DNA from: an uncultured Fusicatenibacter sp.
Lineage (GTDB): Bacteria > Bacillota > Clostridia > Lachnospirales > Lachnospiraceae
Assembly: GCA_902493585.1 (NCBI GenBank)
Contig: CABUPZ010000010.1
Span: 1-56,201, forward strand
Length of the DNA stretch: 56,201 bases
Direction of reading: 5' to 3'
In this document: piece after piece, positions 33,744 through 42,185 of the stretch
Numbering within the stretch: the first letter of the stretch is position 1
Layout: each line of letters begins with the position of its first letter
Translations under genes and position numbers: made by a program
The notes under the pieces: model-generated
What the model was told of the DNA's origin: nothing
Seen by the model: the letters and a program-made list of their open reading frames with translations, nothing else
Database searches by the model: none

Positions 33744-34439
33744 TCACGTTCCTCCGCTGGCGTTCAGATATTCCAGCACACCGCTGACGACCGCATCCGT
33801 AACTTTTTCCTGATACTCCTTTTCCGTAAGCAATTCCGCTTCCTCCGGATTGGACAAAAAGCCGCACTCGCAGATCACAAGCGGTGCATCGGTCCGCTTC
33901 AGCAGATAATACGTCGTGTTCCCCTTCGCCTGTCTGTGGTTCTCCGGATCCACCTGCTCGATCAGGGCATTCTGCAGACACTCGGCTAGACGTTTTCCTT
34001 CCACGGAATCCTCATAATAGAAGACCTGTGCTCCCTTCACAGCAGGATCCGAATAGCTGTTCTGATGGATACTGACCACACAGTCCGGCTGGCTTTCATG
34101 GATCATTTCCACCCTTCTCTGTAAATCCTGTACCTTTTTGTTGGAAGCATTTTCTTCATACAGACCTTCATCCGCTTCCCGCGTCATCACCACAGAAATC
34201 CCCTGTTTCTTCAGTTTTTCCTTCAGCATCAGGGATATTTCCAGATTGATATCCTTTTCTTTTTCGTCATTGATCCCAATCTTTCCCGGATCTTCTCCGC
34301 CATGTCCCGGATCCACGACCACCAGCTTTTTCTGACCTTCCATATTTTCTACCAGCTTCGCCCCCTCTCTGGACAGACAATAGGCTGCGGCCAGAAAAAG
34401 AACCGCCATCAAAAGCTCCATTCTCTTTTTTTTCAGCAC
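33744..34439 (-). CDS. cwlD: N-acetylmuramoyl-L-alanine amidase CwlD
   Basis: CwlD removes peptide side chains during formation of muramic lactam in the spore cortex. The 231 residues have an N-terminal membrane/signal segment (about 8-22) and an Amidase_3 domain: VVVDPGHGGEDPGK, the metal and catalytic blocks INLEISLMLKEKLK, VVSIHQNSYSDPAVKG and CECGFLSNPEEAELL. The start is GTG at 34439; GGGGGA lies 7 bases upstream, inside the 3' arm of the terminator of the preceding gene. ATG 34421 is a possible alternative. Confidence 0.88.
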   Translation of the reverse strand: MLKKKRMELLMAVLFLAAAYCLSREGAKLVENMEGQKKLVVVDPGHGGEDPGKIGINDEKEKDINLEISLMLKEKLKKQGISVVMTREADEGLYEENASNKKVQDLQRRVEMIHESQPDCVVSIHQNSYSDPAVKGAQVFYYEDSVEGKRLAECLQNALIEQVDPENHRQAKGNTTYYLLKRTDAPLVICECGFLSNPEEAELLTEKEYQEKVTDAVVSGVLEYLNASGGT

Positions 34440-34488
34440 AAAAAAATCCCCCGCTGCATATACCTCTACTCATGTATATGCAGGAGGG
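34440..34488 (-). terminator. Terminator between the DivIVA-like gene and cwlD, overlapping the cwlD ribosome-binding site
   Basis: CTGCATATAC (34454-34463) pairs with GTATATGCAG (34474-34483), extended by the outer C-rich and GAGGG flanks, followed on the minus strand by ATTTTTTT. The GGGGGA that would serve cwlD is part of this stem. Confidence 0.75.
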
Positions 34489-34495
34489 ATGTATT

Positions 34496-35329
34496 TCAGC
34501 CCTGACCGCCGTCCTCGGATTCTTCCTCGTCTTTCAGAAGCCGATGAATTTCGTTCTCCAGTTCTTCATCAAAGTCCACGCCATCGTCCAGAAACTCTTC
34601 TTCCTCCGACGCCTTCTCCGCTTTACTCCCGCTGCTTTTCTCTTCTTTCTTCTTCCCGGATTTTCCCGCTTCCTTTACCGTATCCTCCTGAAGCTGGCGG
34701 AAAAACGGCTCCAGCTTCTGAGCGGATCTGTCCATCGCGTCCTTGACCGTGCGCACTTTCTTATAGCTCTCCAGAAAGCCTTTCTGAAGCTCATTCATCG
34801 CCTGCACCATCTGTGCCATCTCGTTCCGGATGATCCGGTAACTGTCACGTCCCTGGGTCATCTGCTTTTCCATAAACTGCTGTGCTTCCTGTGCCTGCTG
34901 TTCAATCTTTGCCTCATAGACTGCCACGACCTCTTCTTCCTTCCGGCGGGCTTCCTCCACCATGCGGGCGCACTCTTCTTTTGTCTCCTGCAGCATCTGA
35001 TCGCACTGCTGCTTTGTCTCTGCCATCATATTGTCAGAGCGCACCTTTGCGTCATAGACCAGTTTTCCGATGCTGTCATAATTATCGATATAACTCTGGT
35101 ATTTTTCTTTGATGTCTTTCTGAAGCTGCTCATTCTCTGTTTCTTTATTCTTCAGGCTCTGACGGAGTTCGCTGATCAGTTTGTCGCGCTCCTCCACCTG
35201 CGCCTCCAGTTTCTTCTGCTCCTTGTAAGCTTCATCCTTTGCTTCCTGAAACTTTGTCAGAACATCCTCTTTGTCAAATCCCCCCATCAGCGTGGTTTTG
35301 AACATTTCTTCATCAAATTCTGCTGCCAT
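34496..35329 (-). CDS. DivIVA-domain coiled-coil protein
   Basis: This 277-residue protein begins MAAEFDEEMFKTTLMGGFDK; GGFDKEDVLTKFQEAKDEA is the DivIVA-type N-terminal lipid-binding motif. It is followed by about 170 residues of coiled coil and a Lys/Glu-rich acidic tail ending EESEDGGQG. Such proteins sense negative membrane curvature and mark septa or poles. ATG 35329 is chosen because GGAGGAG lies 7 bases upstream; an earlier ATG at 35344 has none. It lies between GH18 and cwlD genes, so a spore-envelope role is possible. Confidence 0.72.
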   Translation of the reverse strand: MAAEFDEEMFKTTLMGGFDKEDVLTKFQEAKDEAYKEQKKLEAQVEERDKLISELRQSLKNKETENEQLQKDIKEKYQSYIDNYDSIGKLVYDAKVRSDNMMAETKQQCDQMLQETKEECARMVEEARRKEEEVVAVYEAKIEQQAQEAQQFMEKQMTQGRDSYRIIRNEMAQMVQAMNELQKGFLESYKKVRTVKDAMDRSAQKLEPFFRQLQEDTVKEAGKSGKKKEEKSSGSKAEKASEEEEFLDDGVDFDEELENEIHRLLKDEEESEDGGQG

Positions 35330-35383
35330 TTCATACTCCTCCATTCTTTTGTCATCGTCAGCCGTTCCGCCGAGCGTCTGCTG

Positions 35384-37084
35384 TTATTGAGCGATATATT
35401 TTGCAATGATATCCCAGACGGTTGCCCGTTCAAATCCAAGCTTCCACTCTGCAACACCAGCAAGTCCATAATTGGCAATCAGCTTCATCTTCTCTTCAAT
35501 GGACTGTTCATCTTCCATCCATATGGTATATCTGGCGGTGTCTGTCTCCGCCATCGCAACATTTTGTCCAACCGACGCGTCCCAGGTTTTTGTCATTCCC
35601 AGCTGCGCCGCATACTGATCCGCTCCGTCCATTCCCAGCACCTCGCTGGTCACCCCCACCTGGCCAAACGTCTCGGTCCACATGCGGGTATAAAACGGGA
35701 TCGCACAGATCACTTTGTTCGCCGGTATATCCTCCAGCATGGTCTGGATCCCTGCTTCCACAAACGGAAGGGACGCCACCGAACCTGCCTCTTCGCTTCC
35801 CGCGTAATGTTCGTCATAGCCCATCATGATCATATAATCTACGGTCTTTGCCTGCTCCCTCCGGTTATAATACTCCGTAAAGGACTGAGGCACCGCAGTA
35901 TCCACAGAGACCACCAGGTTGATGCTGTGAGCTGCAGCGGACAATTCCCGCAGGAACTGGATATAATGGGGAATCGCTGCTTCTGTCAGCTGTTCAAAGT
36001 CTACATTGATCCCGTCCAATCCCACCTGCTGTGCTGCGGAAATCAACTGGTTAATGATATTGGTACGCACGGAATAGCTTGCCAGCGCTGTCTCCGTATT
36101 GAAATTCTCGTTGAAATTATCGATCAGTCCCCAGACCTCAAGCCCCGCCGCATGTGCCTGATTGACATAGTCGGCGCTGGCAAGACTGGAAAGCGTTCCC
36201 GTATTGTCCAGCACAGAAAACCAGGTCGGAGAGATCACATTCACGCCCTTCATATTGGCGGTCACGGAGCCAAACGCCGCGTTTGCCTCCTGGGACGTGG
36301 TCTGATGCCATGCCAGGTTGATCTTATGGTCTCTCTGAATTCCCGTAAAGATCAGACTGGCATCCTGTACATGAATCGGAACCTCCCGGGCTTCGGACAC
36401 ATCGTCCCTTTCTATATATCCGGTGTACCCGTCCTGTGTCATCACATGAACCCAATTCTCAAGGCGCTCCAGATAATACAGCGTGTCTCCTTTGGAAACC
36501 TCTGTGAGAATATCGCTTTTGATTCCTCCCCGATATCTCACAACGCTCTCCTCAGCGGTTACTTCCACCTGGGACAACCCGTCCCATTCGGTCCGCATCA
36601 CAGCCCGGTTCGGTTCGGTATAAAAGGCATAGTCCATATCCGTATACTGCTGTACGTAATCCAGCGCAAGATATACGGTACCGTCAGTGCCTGTCTGCAC
36701 TGCCGGCTGCCCTTGTGCCGTACTGTATGTGATATCTCCCGGCGCGATCCTCATCACTCCGGAAGGAATGGTCAATAAAATTGCCTGAGACTCCTGATCC
36801 CAGTAAAAGGCGCTGTTCAGCTGCTGCGAAACAAAGGTGCTGGAAGCATAAAGCTCTCCCTGGATCATCACTCCTTTTTCCTCACAGATGCTTCCGTTGA
36901 GCACCAGCGCCGCCTCTGTATCCCCTGTAACCTGAAAATAGGCGTTCCGATCCATCTGTACCTTGCTCGGCGTATATCTCTGCACGAGAAAGGAAACAAC
37001 TCCTGCAGCTGCGATCAGCACGATCAGCAGAACTACTATCAGAACAGGTGAAATTCTCCCCTTCTTTTTCCTGTCCTTCCGCAT
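35384..37084 (-). CDS. Membrane-anchored GH18 glycosidase with SH3 domain (spore-peptidoglycan type)
   Basis: The 566-residue protein has a signal anchor (about 12-36 in the chosen frame), a copper-amine-oxidase-N-like region (45-170), a bacterial SH3 domain (GDTLYYLERLENWVHVMTQDGYTGYIE) and a GH18 barrel with the catalytic motif DGINVDFE (357-364, acid E364), then MIMMGYDEH. This resembles the spore germination enzymes YaaH/SleL, which cleave peptidoglycan. ATG 37084 is chosen for GGAGG 8 bases upstream; ATG 37123 would add 13 residues without a site. It is followed by the DivIVA-like gene and cwlD. Confidence 0.82.
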   Translation of the reverse strand: MRKDRKKKGRISPVLIVVLLIVLIAAAGVVSFLVQRYTPSKVQMDRNAYFQVTGDTEAALVLNGSICEEKGVMIQGELYASSTFVSQQLNSAFYWDQESQAILLTIPSGVMRIAPGDITYSTAQGQPAVQTGTDGTVYLALDYVQQYTDMDYAFYTEPNRAVMRTEWDGLSQVEVTAEESVVRYRGGIKSDILTEVSKGDTLYYLERLENWVHVMTQDGYTGYIERDDVSEAREVPIHVQDASLIFTGIQRDHKINLAWHQTTSQEANAAFGSVTANMKGVNVISPTWFSVLDNTGTLSSLASADYVNQAHAAGLEVWGLIDNFNENFNTETALASYSVRTNIINQLISAAQQVGLDGINVDFEQLTEAAIPHYIQFLRELSAAAHSINLVVSVDTAVPQSFTEYYNRREQAKTVDYMIMMGYDEHYAGSEEAGSVASLPFVEAGIQTMLEDIPANKVICAIPFYTRMWTETFGQVGVTSEVLGMDGADQYAAQLGMTKTWDASVGQNVAMAETDTARYTIWMEDEQSIEEKMKLIANYGLAGVAEWKLGFERATVWDIIAKYIAQ

Positions 37085-37412
37085 GTTTTTATCCTCCGTC
37101 TTCTCTTTCGATATTTTCCGCATTCTTCGCGGTTTCCCCTCAAAATTCGTCTGATAACATGTTCAGTATAACAAAAAAAGCACCCGTTAGCAACAGTTAT
37201 GCTCAAGGGACCGATATTTACCAGCTTGCCTCCGGGTGCCGGGGCTGTCCTTTGCCGTTTCCGACTCTGTGATATACAAAAACGCCGGACAGACCATGGT
37301 GCGGGATTCTCATGGACTTCTGCTCTGTCTGATCCGTTCAGAGACGGTTATTCCGATGATACCCTCTTTTTACAGTTACTCAATACAAAGAACACAGCCA
37401 GCAGCTTTCACG

Positions 37413-37440
37413 GTTGCCGTTCAGCCAGCGGAACGATTCC
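37413..37440. repeat. GTAAC element, moderately diverged
   Basis: GTTGCCGTTCAGCCAGCGGA then ACGATTCC fits the 28-bp palindrome in length and in both arms. Confidence 0.65.
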
Positions 37441-37636
37441 TTTTCACGGGGCACGGACTTTGTAGGATAATGGGAAAATACTGAAGAATTTCTGATAATA
37501 AGACCAGCAGGAATCACAGGAGGCAAAAGATGCACCTTTCGCCGGAAGCCCGTACTGCTGTTTCGTTTCTTTCTTCCATTATACCGGAGCCGGCGGAAAA
37601 TACAAGCCCGCAAATTATGAAAAAAGTGTTAAGTTC

Positions 37637-37664
37637 TTTACATCTTCGCCCAATGTGCTATACT
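37637..37664 (+). promoter_or_regulatory. Sigma-A promoter of mecA
   Basis: TTTACA (37637-37642), 16 bp, TATACT (37659-37664), about 50 bases before the mecA start. Confidence 0.65.
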
Positions 37665-37714
37665 ATACATTAGTAGCCTGATATTTTTAACCTTTACGAG
37701 AGGATGTGACGGTT

Positions 37715-38464
37715 TTGAAAATTGAAAAGCTCAATGACAACCAGATTCGCTGTACTTTAACCAGCGCGGATCTTGCAAACCGAAAAATCAAACTCAGCGA
37801 ACTGGCTTACGGAACAGAAAAAGCCAGGAACCTGTTTCAGGATATGATGGTAGAAGCCAACGAACAGTTTGGTTTTAACTATGCTAACGCACCGCTGATG
37901 GTGGAAGCGATTCCGGTCGCTCCGGACAGTATCGTCCTGATCATCACAAAAGTCGATGATCCTCAGGAACTGGATACCCGCTTCTCCAAATTTGCTCCTT
38001 CCAGTGACGAAGGAGACAGTCAGGCACCGGTACAGTATTCCGGCGCAGATGATATCATCGACCTTTTCCAGAAAATCTATGAAGCCCGGACCAAGGCGGA
38101 ACAGAAGAAAAAATCTGCTTCCGCAGAAAAAGATGCTGCAGAAGATTCCGCAAAGGATGCCCCTGTGGATCTTGTCCGTACCTTCCGTTTTCATTCTCTG
38201 GACGAAGTCATCTCTTCAGCAAACGCACTGAATCACTATTTCTCAGGAAAAAATTCTCTGTACAAGATGGAACCGCAGAACGAATATCAGCTGGTCCTTC
38301 ATCAATCAGGCTGCTCACCAGAGGATTTCAACAAAATCTGCAATATTCTTTCTGAGTATGGACATCAAAAAGCGTTTTCCGGCATCGGAGAAGCGTATCT
38401 GGCAGAGCACAGCGAGGTTCTGATCCGCGATACCGCTCTTCAGCAGCTTGCTGAACTTGCCTGA
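37715..38464 (+). CDS. mecA: Adaptor protein MecA
   Basis: MecA delivers substrates to ClpC. The 249-residue protein starts KIEKLNDNQIRCTLTSADL (N-terminal substrate domain), has a charged Lys/Ala linker (about residues 130-150) and the C-terminal ClpC-binding domain with FRFHSLDEVISSANAL...YEYQLVLHQ-like text. The TTG at 37715 gives the usual family N-terminus (KIEKLND); GTG 37706 is an in-frame alternative. The start choice is by family alignment. Confidence 0.88.
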   Translation: MKIEKLNDNQIRCTLTSADLANRKIKLSELAYGTEKARNLFQDMMVEANEQFGFNYANAPLMVEAIPVAPDSIVLIITKVDDPQELDTRFSKFAPSSDEGDSQAPVQYSGADDIIDLFQKIYEARTKAEQKKKSASAEKDAAEDSAKDAPVDLVRTFRFHSLDEVISSANALNHYFSGKNSLYKMEPQNEYQLVLHQSGCSPEDFNKICNILSEYGHQKAFSGIGEAYLAEHSEVLIRDTALQQLAELA

Positions 38465-38471
38465 CCCATAC

Positions 38472-38505
38472 AAAAAAGCACCGGCTGAGAAGCCAGTGCT
38501 TTTTT
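38472..38505. terminator. Bidirectional terminator of mecA and the ferredoxin gene
   Basis: AAAAAAGCACCGGCT pairs with AGCCAGTGCTTTTTT (one mismatch, 4-base loop). T-runs flank it on both strands. A second 10-bp stem (GCCGGAGGAA/TTCCTCCGGC, 38516-38552) lies between it and the ferredoxin gene. Confidence 0.85.
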
Positions 38506-38584
38506 GTTTTCATCCGCCGGAGGAAACAGGAACTGAAAGCTCTTCCTCCGGCAATATGTTTTCTTTTTACGCTCTGCGTACAGA

Positions 38585-38755
38585 TTAGCCCTCTACGATT
38601 GCTTCTGTAGGACAAACACTTGCGCATGTTCCGCAATCTACACATGTATCAGCGTCGATCACATACTTGCTGTCTCCCTCAGAAATTGCCTCTACCGGAC
38701 ATTCGCCAGCGCATGTTCCGCAGCTTACGCACTCGTCAGTAATTACATATGCCAT
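38585..38755 (-). CDS. 2[4Fe-4S] ferredoxin
   Basis: This small electron carrier has 56 residues with two clusters: CVSCGTCAGECPVEAISEG and CVDCGTCASVCPTEAIVEG, each the CxxCxxCxxxCP pattern. It is the classic clostridial ferredoxin that serves hydrogenase, pyruvate:ferredoxin oxidoreductase and Rnf. AAAGGAGG precedes the ATG at 38755. It stands alone. Confidence 0.96.
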   Translation of the reverse strand: MAYVITDECVSCGTCAGECPVEAISEGDSKYVIDADTCVDCGTCASVCPTEAIVEG

Positions 38756-38924
38756 GTTTTTTTCCTCCTTTTGTTTTTTCGTCTTTCGACGTACGTTTTT
38801 GACCCTTCCGGCAGCTATTCACCATTGGTGATTTGACTGCTTTTTATCAGGTACTACACACATTTTAAACGATTGCTCCCGGAAATACAAGTACTAATTT
38901 ACAAACAATTCAGTCCCGTTTTCG

Positions 38925-38952
38925 GTAACAGTTCAGCTGGCTGAACGATTGC
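38925..38952. repeat. GTAAC element, 28-bp palindrome
   Basis: GTAACAGTTCAGCTGGCTGA then ACGATTGC; the left arm is intact and the right arm has two changes. Confidence 0.75.
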
Positions 38953-38981
38953 CATCTTCAAACACTGTATGAAAAGAGGGC

Positions 38982-39011
38982 TTGCAAATTTTCACTGCCT
39001 GGTATTATAAT
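38982..39011 (+). promoter_or_regulatory. Sigma-A promoter of the DUF1858 gene
   Basis: TTGCAA (38982-38987), 18 bp, TATAAT (39006-39011); the start codon is about 40 bases further on. Confidence 0.7.
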
Positions 39012-39051
39012 AGAATCTGTCACTAAAAGACAGTCGAAGGAGGAATCAACA

Positions 39052-39252
39052 ATGAAAATTTCTAAAGATATGACAATCGGCGAACTGATCAAACTGGATC
39101 AAAACATTATCGCAATCCTGATGCGCGCAGGAATGCACTGCATCGGATGCCCGTCCGCACAGGGCGAGTCTCTGGCTGAGGCTGCCATGGTACACGGAAT
39201 AGATGCTGACGTTCTGGAAGCACAGATCAACGATTATCTGTCCACAAAATAA
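39052..39252 (+). CDS. DUF1858 domain protein
   Basis: This 66-residue protein (ISKDMTIGELIKLDQNIIAI...GMHCIGCPSAQGESLAEA) matches DUF1858, small proteins with a conserved CxxC (HCIGCP) also found fused to redox enzymes such as hybrid-cluster-associated proteins. A thiol-redox or metal-binding role is suspected; no reaction is established. It has a good promoter and GGAGGAATC upstream. Confidence 0.9.
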   Translation: MKISKDMTIGELIKLDQNIIAILMRAGMHCIGCPSAQGESLAEAAMVHGIDADVLEAQINDYLSTK

Positions 39253-39283
39253 TCTGATCAGAAAATAGTTCAGAAAAAGAAAC

Positions 39284-39379
39284 ACGGGGTCTGTATTGAA
39301 ATCCCTGCAGTCTGACCTGCCATCGGAGAATGACCGGTCAACTGCAGATTTCTCTGATACAGCCCCGTTTTTCTTTTTT
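39284..39379. terminator. Long two-tier terminator between DUF1858 and the MerR-type gene
   Basis: Outer arms ACGGGG(t)CTGTAT (39284-39296) and ATACAGCCCCGT (39357-39368) enclose an internal loop and inner arms CTGCAGT(c)TGACC (39305-39317) and GGTCAACTGCAG (39336-39347). TTTTTCTTTTTT follows on the plus strand and TTTCTTTTTC on the minus strand. The two genes converge, so it probably serves both. Confidence 0.75.
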
Positions 39380-39415
39380 CTATTGGCAATCGTTCCACCC
39401 GCAGAACAGCCGCCT

Positions 39416-39964
39416 CTATTTTCTGCCTTTTTTCTTCTTTCTGTCGGACGCTTCCACCGTTGCAGCAGCTTCCTTTCGTGACTGCTGATGTCTTCGGATT
39501 GCCTCATCCACACGTTTGTACCGCTCTTCCTGCCGCTTCTTCAGCATCATCTGCCGGAGCAGCCGCTCCAGGATCTCATAAAACTGCGCCTGCCGGTCGT
39601 CTGTTACCTCGCGCACCTCAACGGTTTCCGGCTCCTCTTCCATCGTCCGGGCGCTTGTCTCCGCCGTCATCTTAGCCGGAAGAATTTCCACTGCCTCCTC
39701 CGGAATGCTTTCCTGTACCGCCTGTCCCACTGCCTGCTGCAGTTTGGGCAGCAGATCCCGGATTGCTTTCAGGTGAAGCCCTTTTTTCTTCAGTTCTTTG
39801 ATGCTCAGAAAAATCTGTATATCTTCCGCCGTATAAAAACGGTGTCCCATGGCATTTCTTCCGATCGTGAGCCCAAGCTCTTCCTCCCAGTAGCGCAGGA
39901 CATGTGCCTTTTCCCCGGTCAGTCTCTCCGCTTCTGATATCTGGTAGGTCTCATTCTTCATCAC
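39416..39964 (-). CDS. MerR-type helix-turn-helix protein
   Basis: The 182-residue protein has an N-terminal MerR-like DNA-binding domain (YQISEAERLTGEKAHVLRYWEEEL...RFYTAEDIQIFLSIKELKKKGLHLKAIRDLL), then a variable Glu/Val-rich part and a basic coiled-coil C-terminus (about 120-182, ending KKKKGRK). It lacks a metal- or ligand-binding domain, resembling RacA-like or orphan MerR proteins of spore formers. Target unknown. Confidence 0.8.
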   Translation of the reverse strand: MMKNETYQISEAERLTGEKAHVLRYWEEELGLTIGRNAMGHRFYTAEDIQIFLSIKELKKKGLHLKAIRDLLPKLQQAVGQAVQESIPEEAVEILPAKMTAETSARTMEEEPETVEVREVTDDRQAQFYEILERLLRQMMLKKRQEERYKRVDEAIRRHQQSRKEAAATVEASDRKKKKGRK

Positions 39965-40090
39965 TTAACCCCTTTCAGCGCTTCCGCTATGCTTGCCGGA
40001 TTCCAAACCATCCTGTCTTTTATTATAAAATCCCTGTTCCCATCCCGCAAGAAAATCCGTTCGTCAACTTCTCTCCTTCTCAGACAAAAT

Positions 40091-40118
40091 GCAGCAATTC
40101 ATCCAGCGGAACGATTCC
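40091..40118. repeat. Degenerate GTAAC element
   Basis: GCAGCAATTCATCCAGCGGA then ACGATTCC keeps the length and central part of the palindrome but has lost its GTAAC end. Confidence 0.4.
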
Positions 40119-40239
40119 TTCATCTGTCCATAAAAAAGCAGCCAAAAAACTTTGTAAATTCTCTACTTGCCGTCCCGCTTTCCATCCTCTATACTTCTAA
40201 TTGACTATTACAATTTTTCTTGAAAGGGGTGTTTTTACA

Positions 40240-42132
40240 ATGAAATTTCAATTGACTGCACAGCAGGAAACCCTTGAGAAAGGACTGGAGATCCTGCTGA
40301 ATACGAAAGGCCACCAACTGGCCGGGGACGGGTTCCGTATCCTGCCGGAGCCACACGCGGAAAAAAACCTCACCGTCTCCTGGGACGGTTCCTCCGCTGT
40401 GATCGGCTACTGCCATACCACACACTTTTTCCGCGGAGTCGGCCTGCTTCTCCAGCATCTTTCCGAAGATTCTTTTTCCTGCACGGAAACGGTATGGCTG
40501 GATGAAAACGGACTGATGCTGGACTGCTCCAGAAATGCCGTTTATAAACCCGAATTTGTCCGTAACTATCTGGAGACCATGGCATTCGCCGGAATGAACG
40601 TTCTGTATCTTTATCTGGAAGATACCTACGAAGTTCCAGAATATCCTTATTTCGGACTGATGCGCGGCCGCTACAGCCAGGAAGAGCTGAAAGCCATCGA
40701 TTCCTATGCCGCCGTCTTCGGCATAGAGGTTGTGCCGTGCATTCAGACACTGGCACATATGCGCACCTTCCTGCGCTGGCCATCCTCACAATCTCTGAGA
40801 GACACGGACAATATCCTGCTCGCCGAAGACGAGCAGACCTGCGACCTGATCCGCGCCATGCTCCGTTCTCTGCGGAAATGCTTTTCCACCCACCGCATCC
40901 ATCTGGGTATGGACGAAGCCGAAGGGCTCGGCACGGGACGGTATCTTCTGCAGCACGGATACCAGGATCCCATCCAGATCCTTCAGCGCCATCTGGCACG
41001 CGTGATGGAATACTGCCGGGAATTTGATTTTCACCCGATGATCTGGAGTGACATGTACTTCAAGCTTGCCGACAAAAATGCAGCCTACTACGATCTTCCG
41101 GAAGACTATCAATGGAAAGAGGAAGAAAAAGCGCCGGATGACCTGACGGTGGTTTACTGGGATTACTACAACCACGACGAAGCCGTTTACCGGAAAATGG
41201 TGCGCCTGCATCAGAGCCTCGCCTCCCATCTTGTGTTCGCCGGCGGCGGCTGGATCTGGAACGGACTGGCTCCCAATTACAGCAAAGCGATGGATACCAC
41301 CCGCAAGGCAATGCACGTGCTCCATGACTGCGGTCTGCGTCAGGCCTTCTGTACGCTCTGGTCAGACAACAGCAGCGAGACCCCTCAGCTGGCCGCGCTT
41401 TTATCCATGCTGTTCTTTTCTGAATTCGGTTTCCACGAAGACGTGGACGAAGAGCTTCTGAACCGCCGCCTGCAGTTCCACACCGGAGTGGATCTTTCCG
41501 CCTGGATGCTGCTGGATCAAATGGATGCGGTGCCGGGAACCGCTCCCAACAACCGTCGGGCCGCCAACCCTTCCAAGCAGCTGTTCTATCAGGATCCTCT
41601 GCTGGGACTGTTCGACGCTCAGACCCGGGATCTGGGACTGGACAAGTGGTATCAGACGCTTGCGGATGCGATGGAGAAAAAGCTTCCGCACATCCCGGAT
41701 ACGTTTTTGCCGCTGTTCCGGTATTATCACCATCTTGCCTCCCTGCTCAGCGTGAAATCCACCCTGGGCCAGAAACTCACCCGTGCCTATCTGGACGGTG
41801 ACCGGGAGACCATCCGAAACCTGTCGGATCAGGCGATTCCCGCCTGCATCCAGGAATCCCGGGCGGTTCTCTCTCTTCGCGAACAGCTTTGGATGGATTC
41901 TATGCGCCCTCAGGGCTTTGAAGTGGTCAATATCCGGATGAGCGGAGTCACCGCAAGACTGGAGGCTGCAAAACGGCGCCTGGATGCCTGGCTGCAGGGA
42001 ACCGTTGACCGTCTTCCGGAGCTGGAAGACCCGCGCCTGCCTTATGATCCGGATCTGTCCGGCGACGATGCCCTGACCACCCATAATCTCTGGGAACACC
42101 TGGTGACCGCATCCAATATGTACGGCGTCTGA
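40240..42132 (+). CDS. GH20 beta-N-acetylhexosaminidase-like protein
   Basis: This 630-residue enzyme has a GH20b-like N-terminal domain, MLDCSRNAVYKPEFVRNYLE, VLYLYLEDTYEVPEYPYFG and the catalytic pair D225-E226 in HLGMDEAEGLGTG, then MIWSDMYFKL and a C-terminal helical region. It resembles intracellular GH20 enzymes that remove GlcNAc or GalNAc from glycans taken up from mucus or cell wall. No signal peptide. ATG 40240 has AAAGGGG upstream. Specificity is not readable. Confidence 0.86.
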   Translation: MKFQLTAQQETLEKGLEILLNTKGHQLAGDGFRILPEPHAEKNLTVSWDGSSAVIGYCHTTHFFRGVGLLLQHLSEDSFSCTETVWLDENGLMLDCSRNAVYKPEFVRNYLETMAFAGMNVLYLYLEDTYEVPEYPYFGLMRGRYSQEELKAIDSYAAVFGIEVVPCIQTLAHMRTFLRWPSSQSLRDTDNILLAEDEQTCDLIRAMLRSLRKCFSTHRIHLGMDEAEGLGTGRYLLQHGYQDPIQILQRHLARVMEYCREFDFHPMIWSDMYFKLADKNAAYYDLPEDYQWKEEEKAPDDLTVVYWDYYNHDEAVYRKMVRLHQSLASHLVFAGGGWIWNGLAPNYSKAMDTTRKAMHVLHDCGLRQAFCTLWSDNSSETPQLAALLSMLFFSEFGFHEDVDEELLNRRLQFHTGVDLSAWMLLDQMDAVPGTAPNNRRAANPSKQLFYQDPLLGLFDAQTRDLGLDKWYQTLADAMEKKLPHIPDTFLPLFRYYHHLASLLSVKSTLGQKLTRAYLDGDRETIRNLSDQAIPACIQESRAVLSLREQLWMDSMRPQGFEVVNIRMSGVTARLEAAKRRLDAWLQGTVDRLPELEDPRLPYDPDLSGDDALTTHNLWEHLVTASNMYGV

Positions 42133-42140
42133 TAAACAAA

Positions 42141-42185
42141 ATGTCCTCTGAAACCTTCATAAGATGGCTTCAGAGGACATTTTTA
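42141..42185. terminator. Bidirectional terminator after the GH20 gene
   Basis: ATGTCCTCTGAA (42141-42152) pairs with TTCAGAGGACAT (42169-42180) and TTTTT follows. The neighbouring gene converges. Confidence 0.85.

Larger units (their letters stand above)
37085..37714. other. Gap upstream of GH18 and mecA: long-looped terminator and structured stretch
   Basis: The gap has no convincing gene. On the minus strand GCACCCG (37233-37239 side) pairs with CGGGTGC (37180-37186 side) over a 46-base loop and is followed by TTTTTTT, which suggests the end of a structured leader or small RNA upstream of the GH18 gene. A 19-base sequence at 37266-37284 is shared exactly with the rpsF leader. On the plus strand CCATG/CATGG and GACAGA/TCTGTC stems nest between 37288 and 37340. 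A GTAAC element lies at 37413-37440. Confidence 0.4.

Noticed and set aside
34472..36778. 768-residue open frame opposite the DivIVA-like and GH18 genes
   Set aside because: Leu/Phe/His-rich antisense shadow of two well-supported genes, caused by their codon use.
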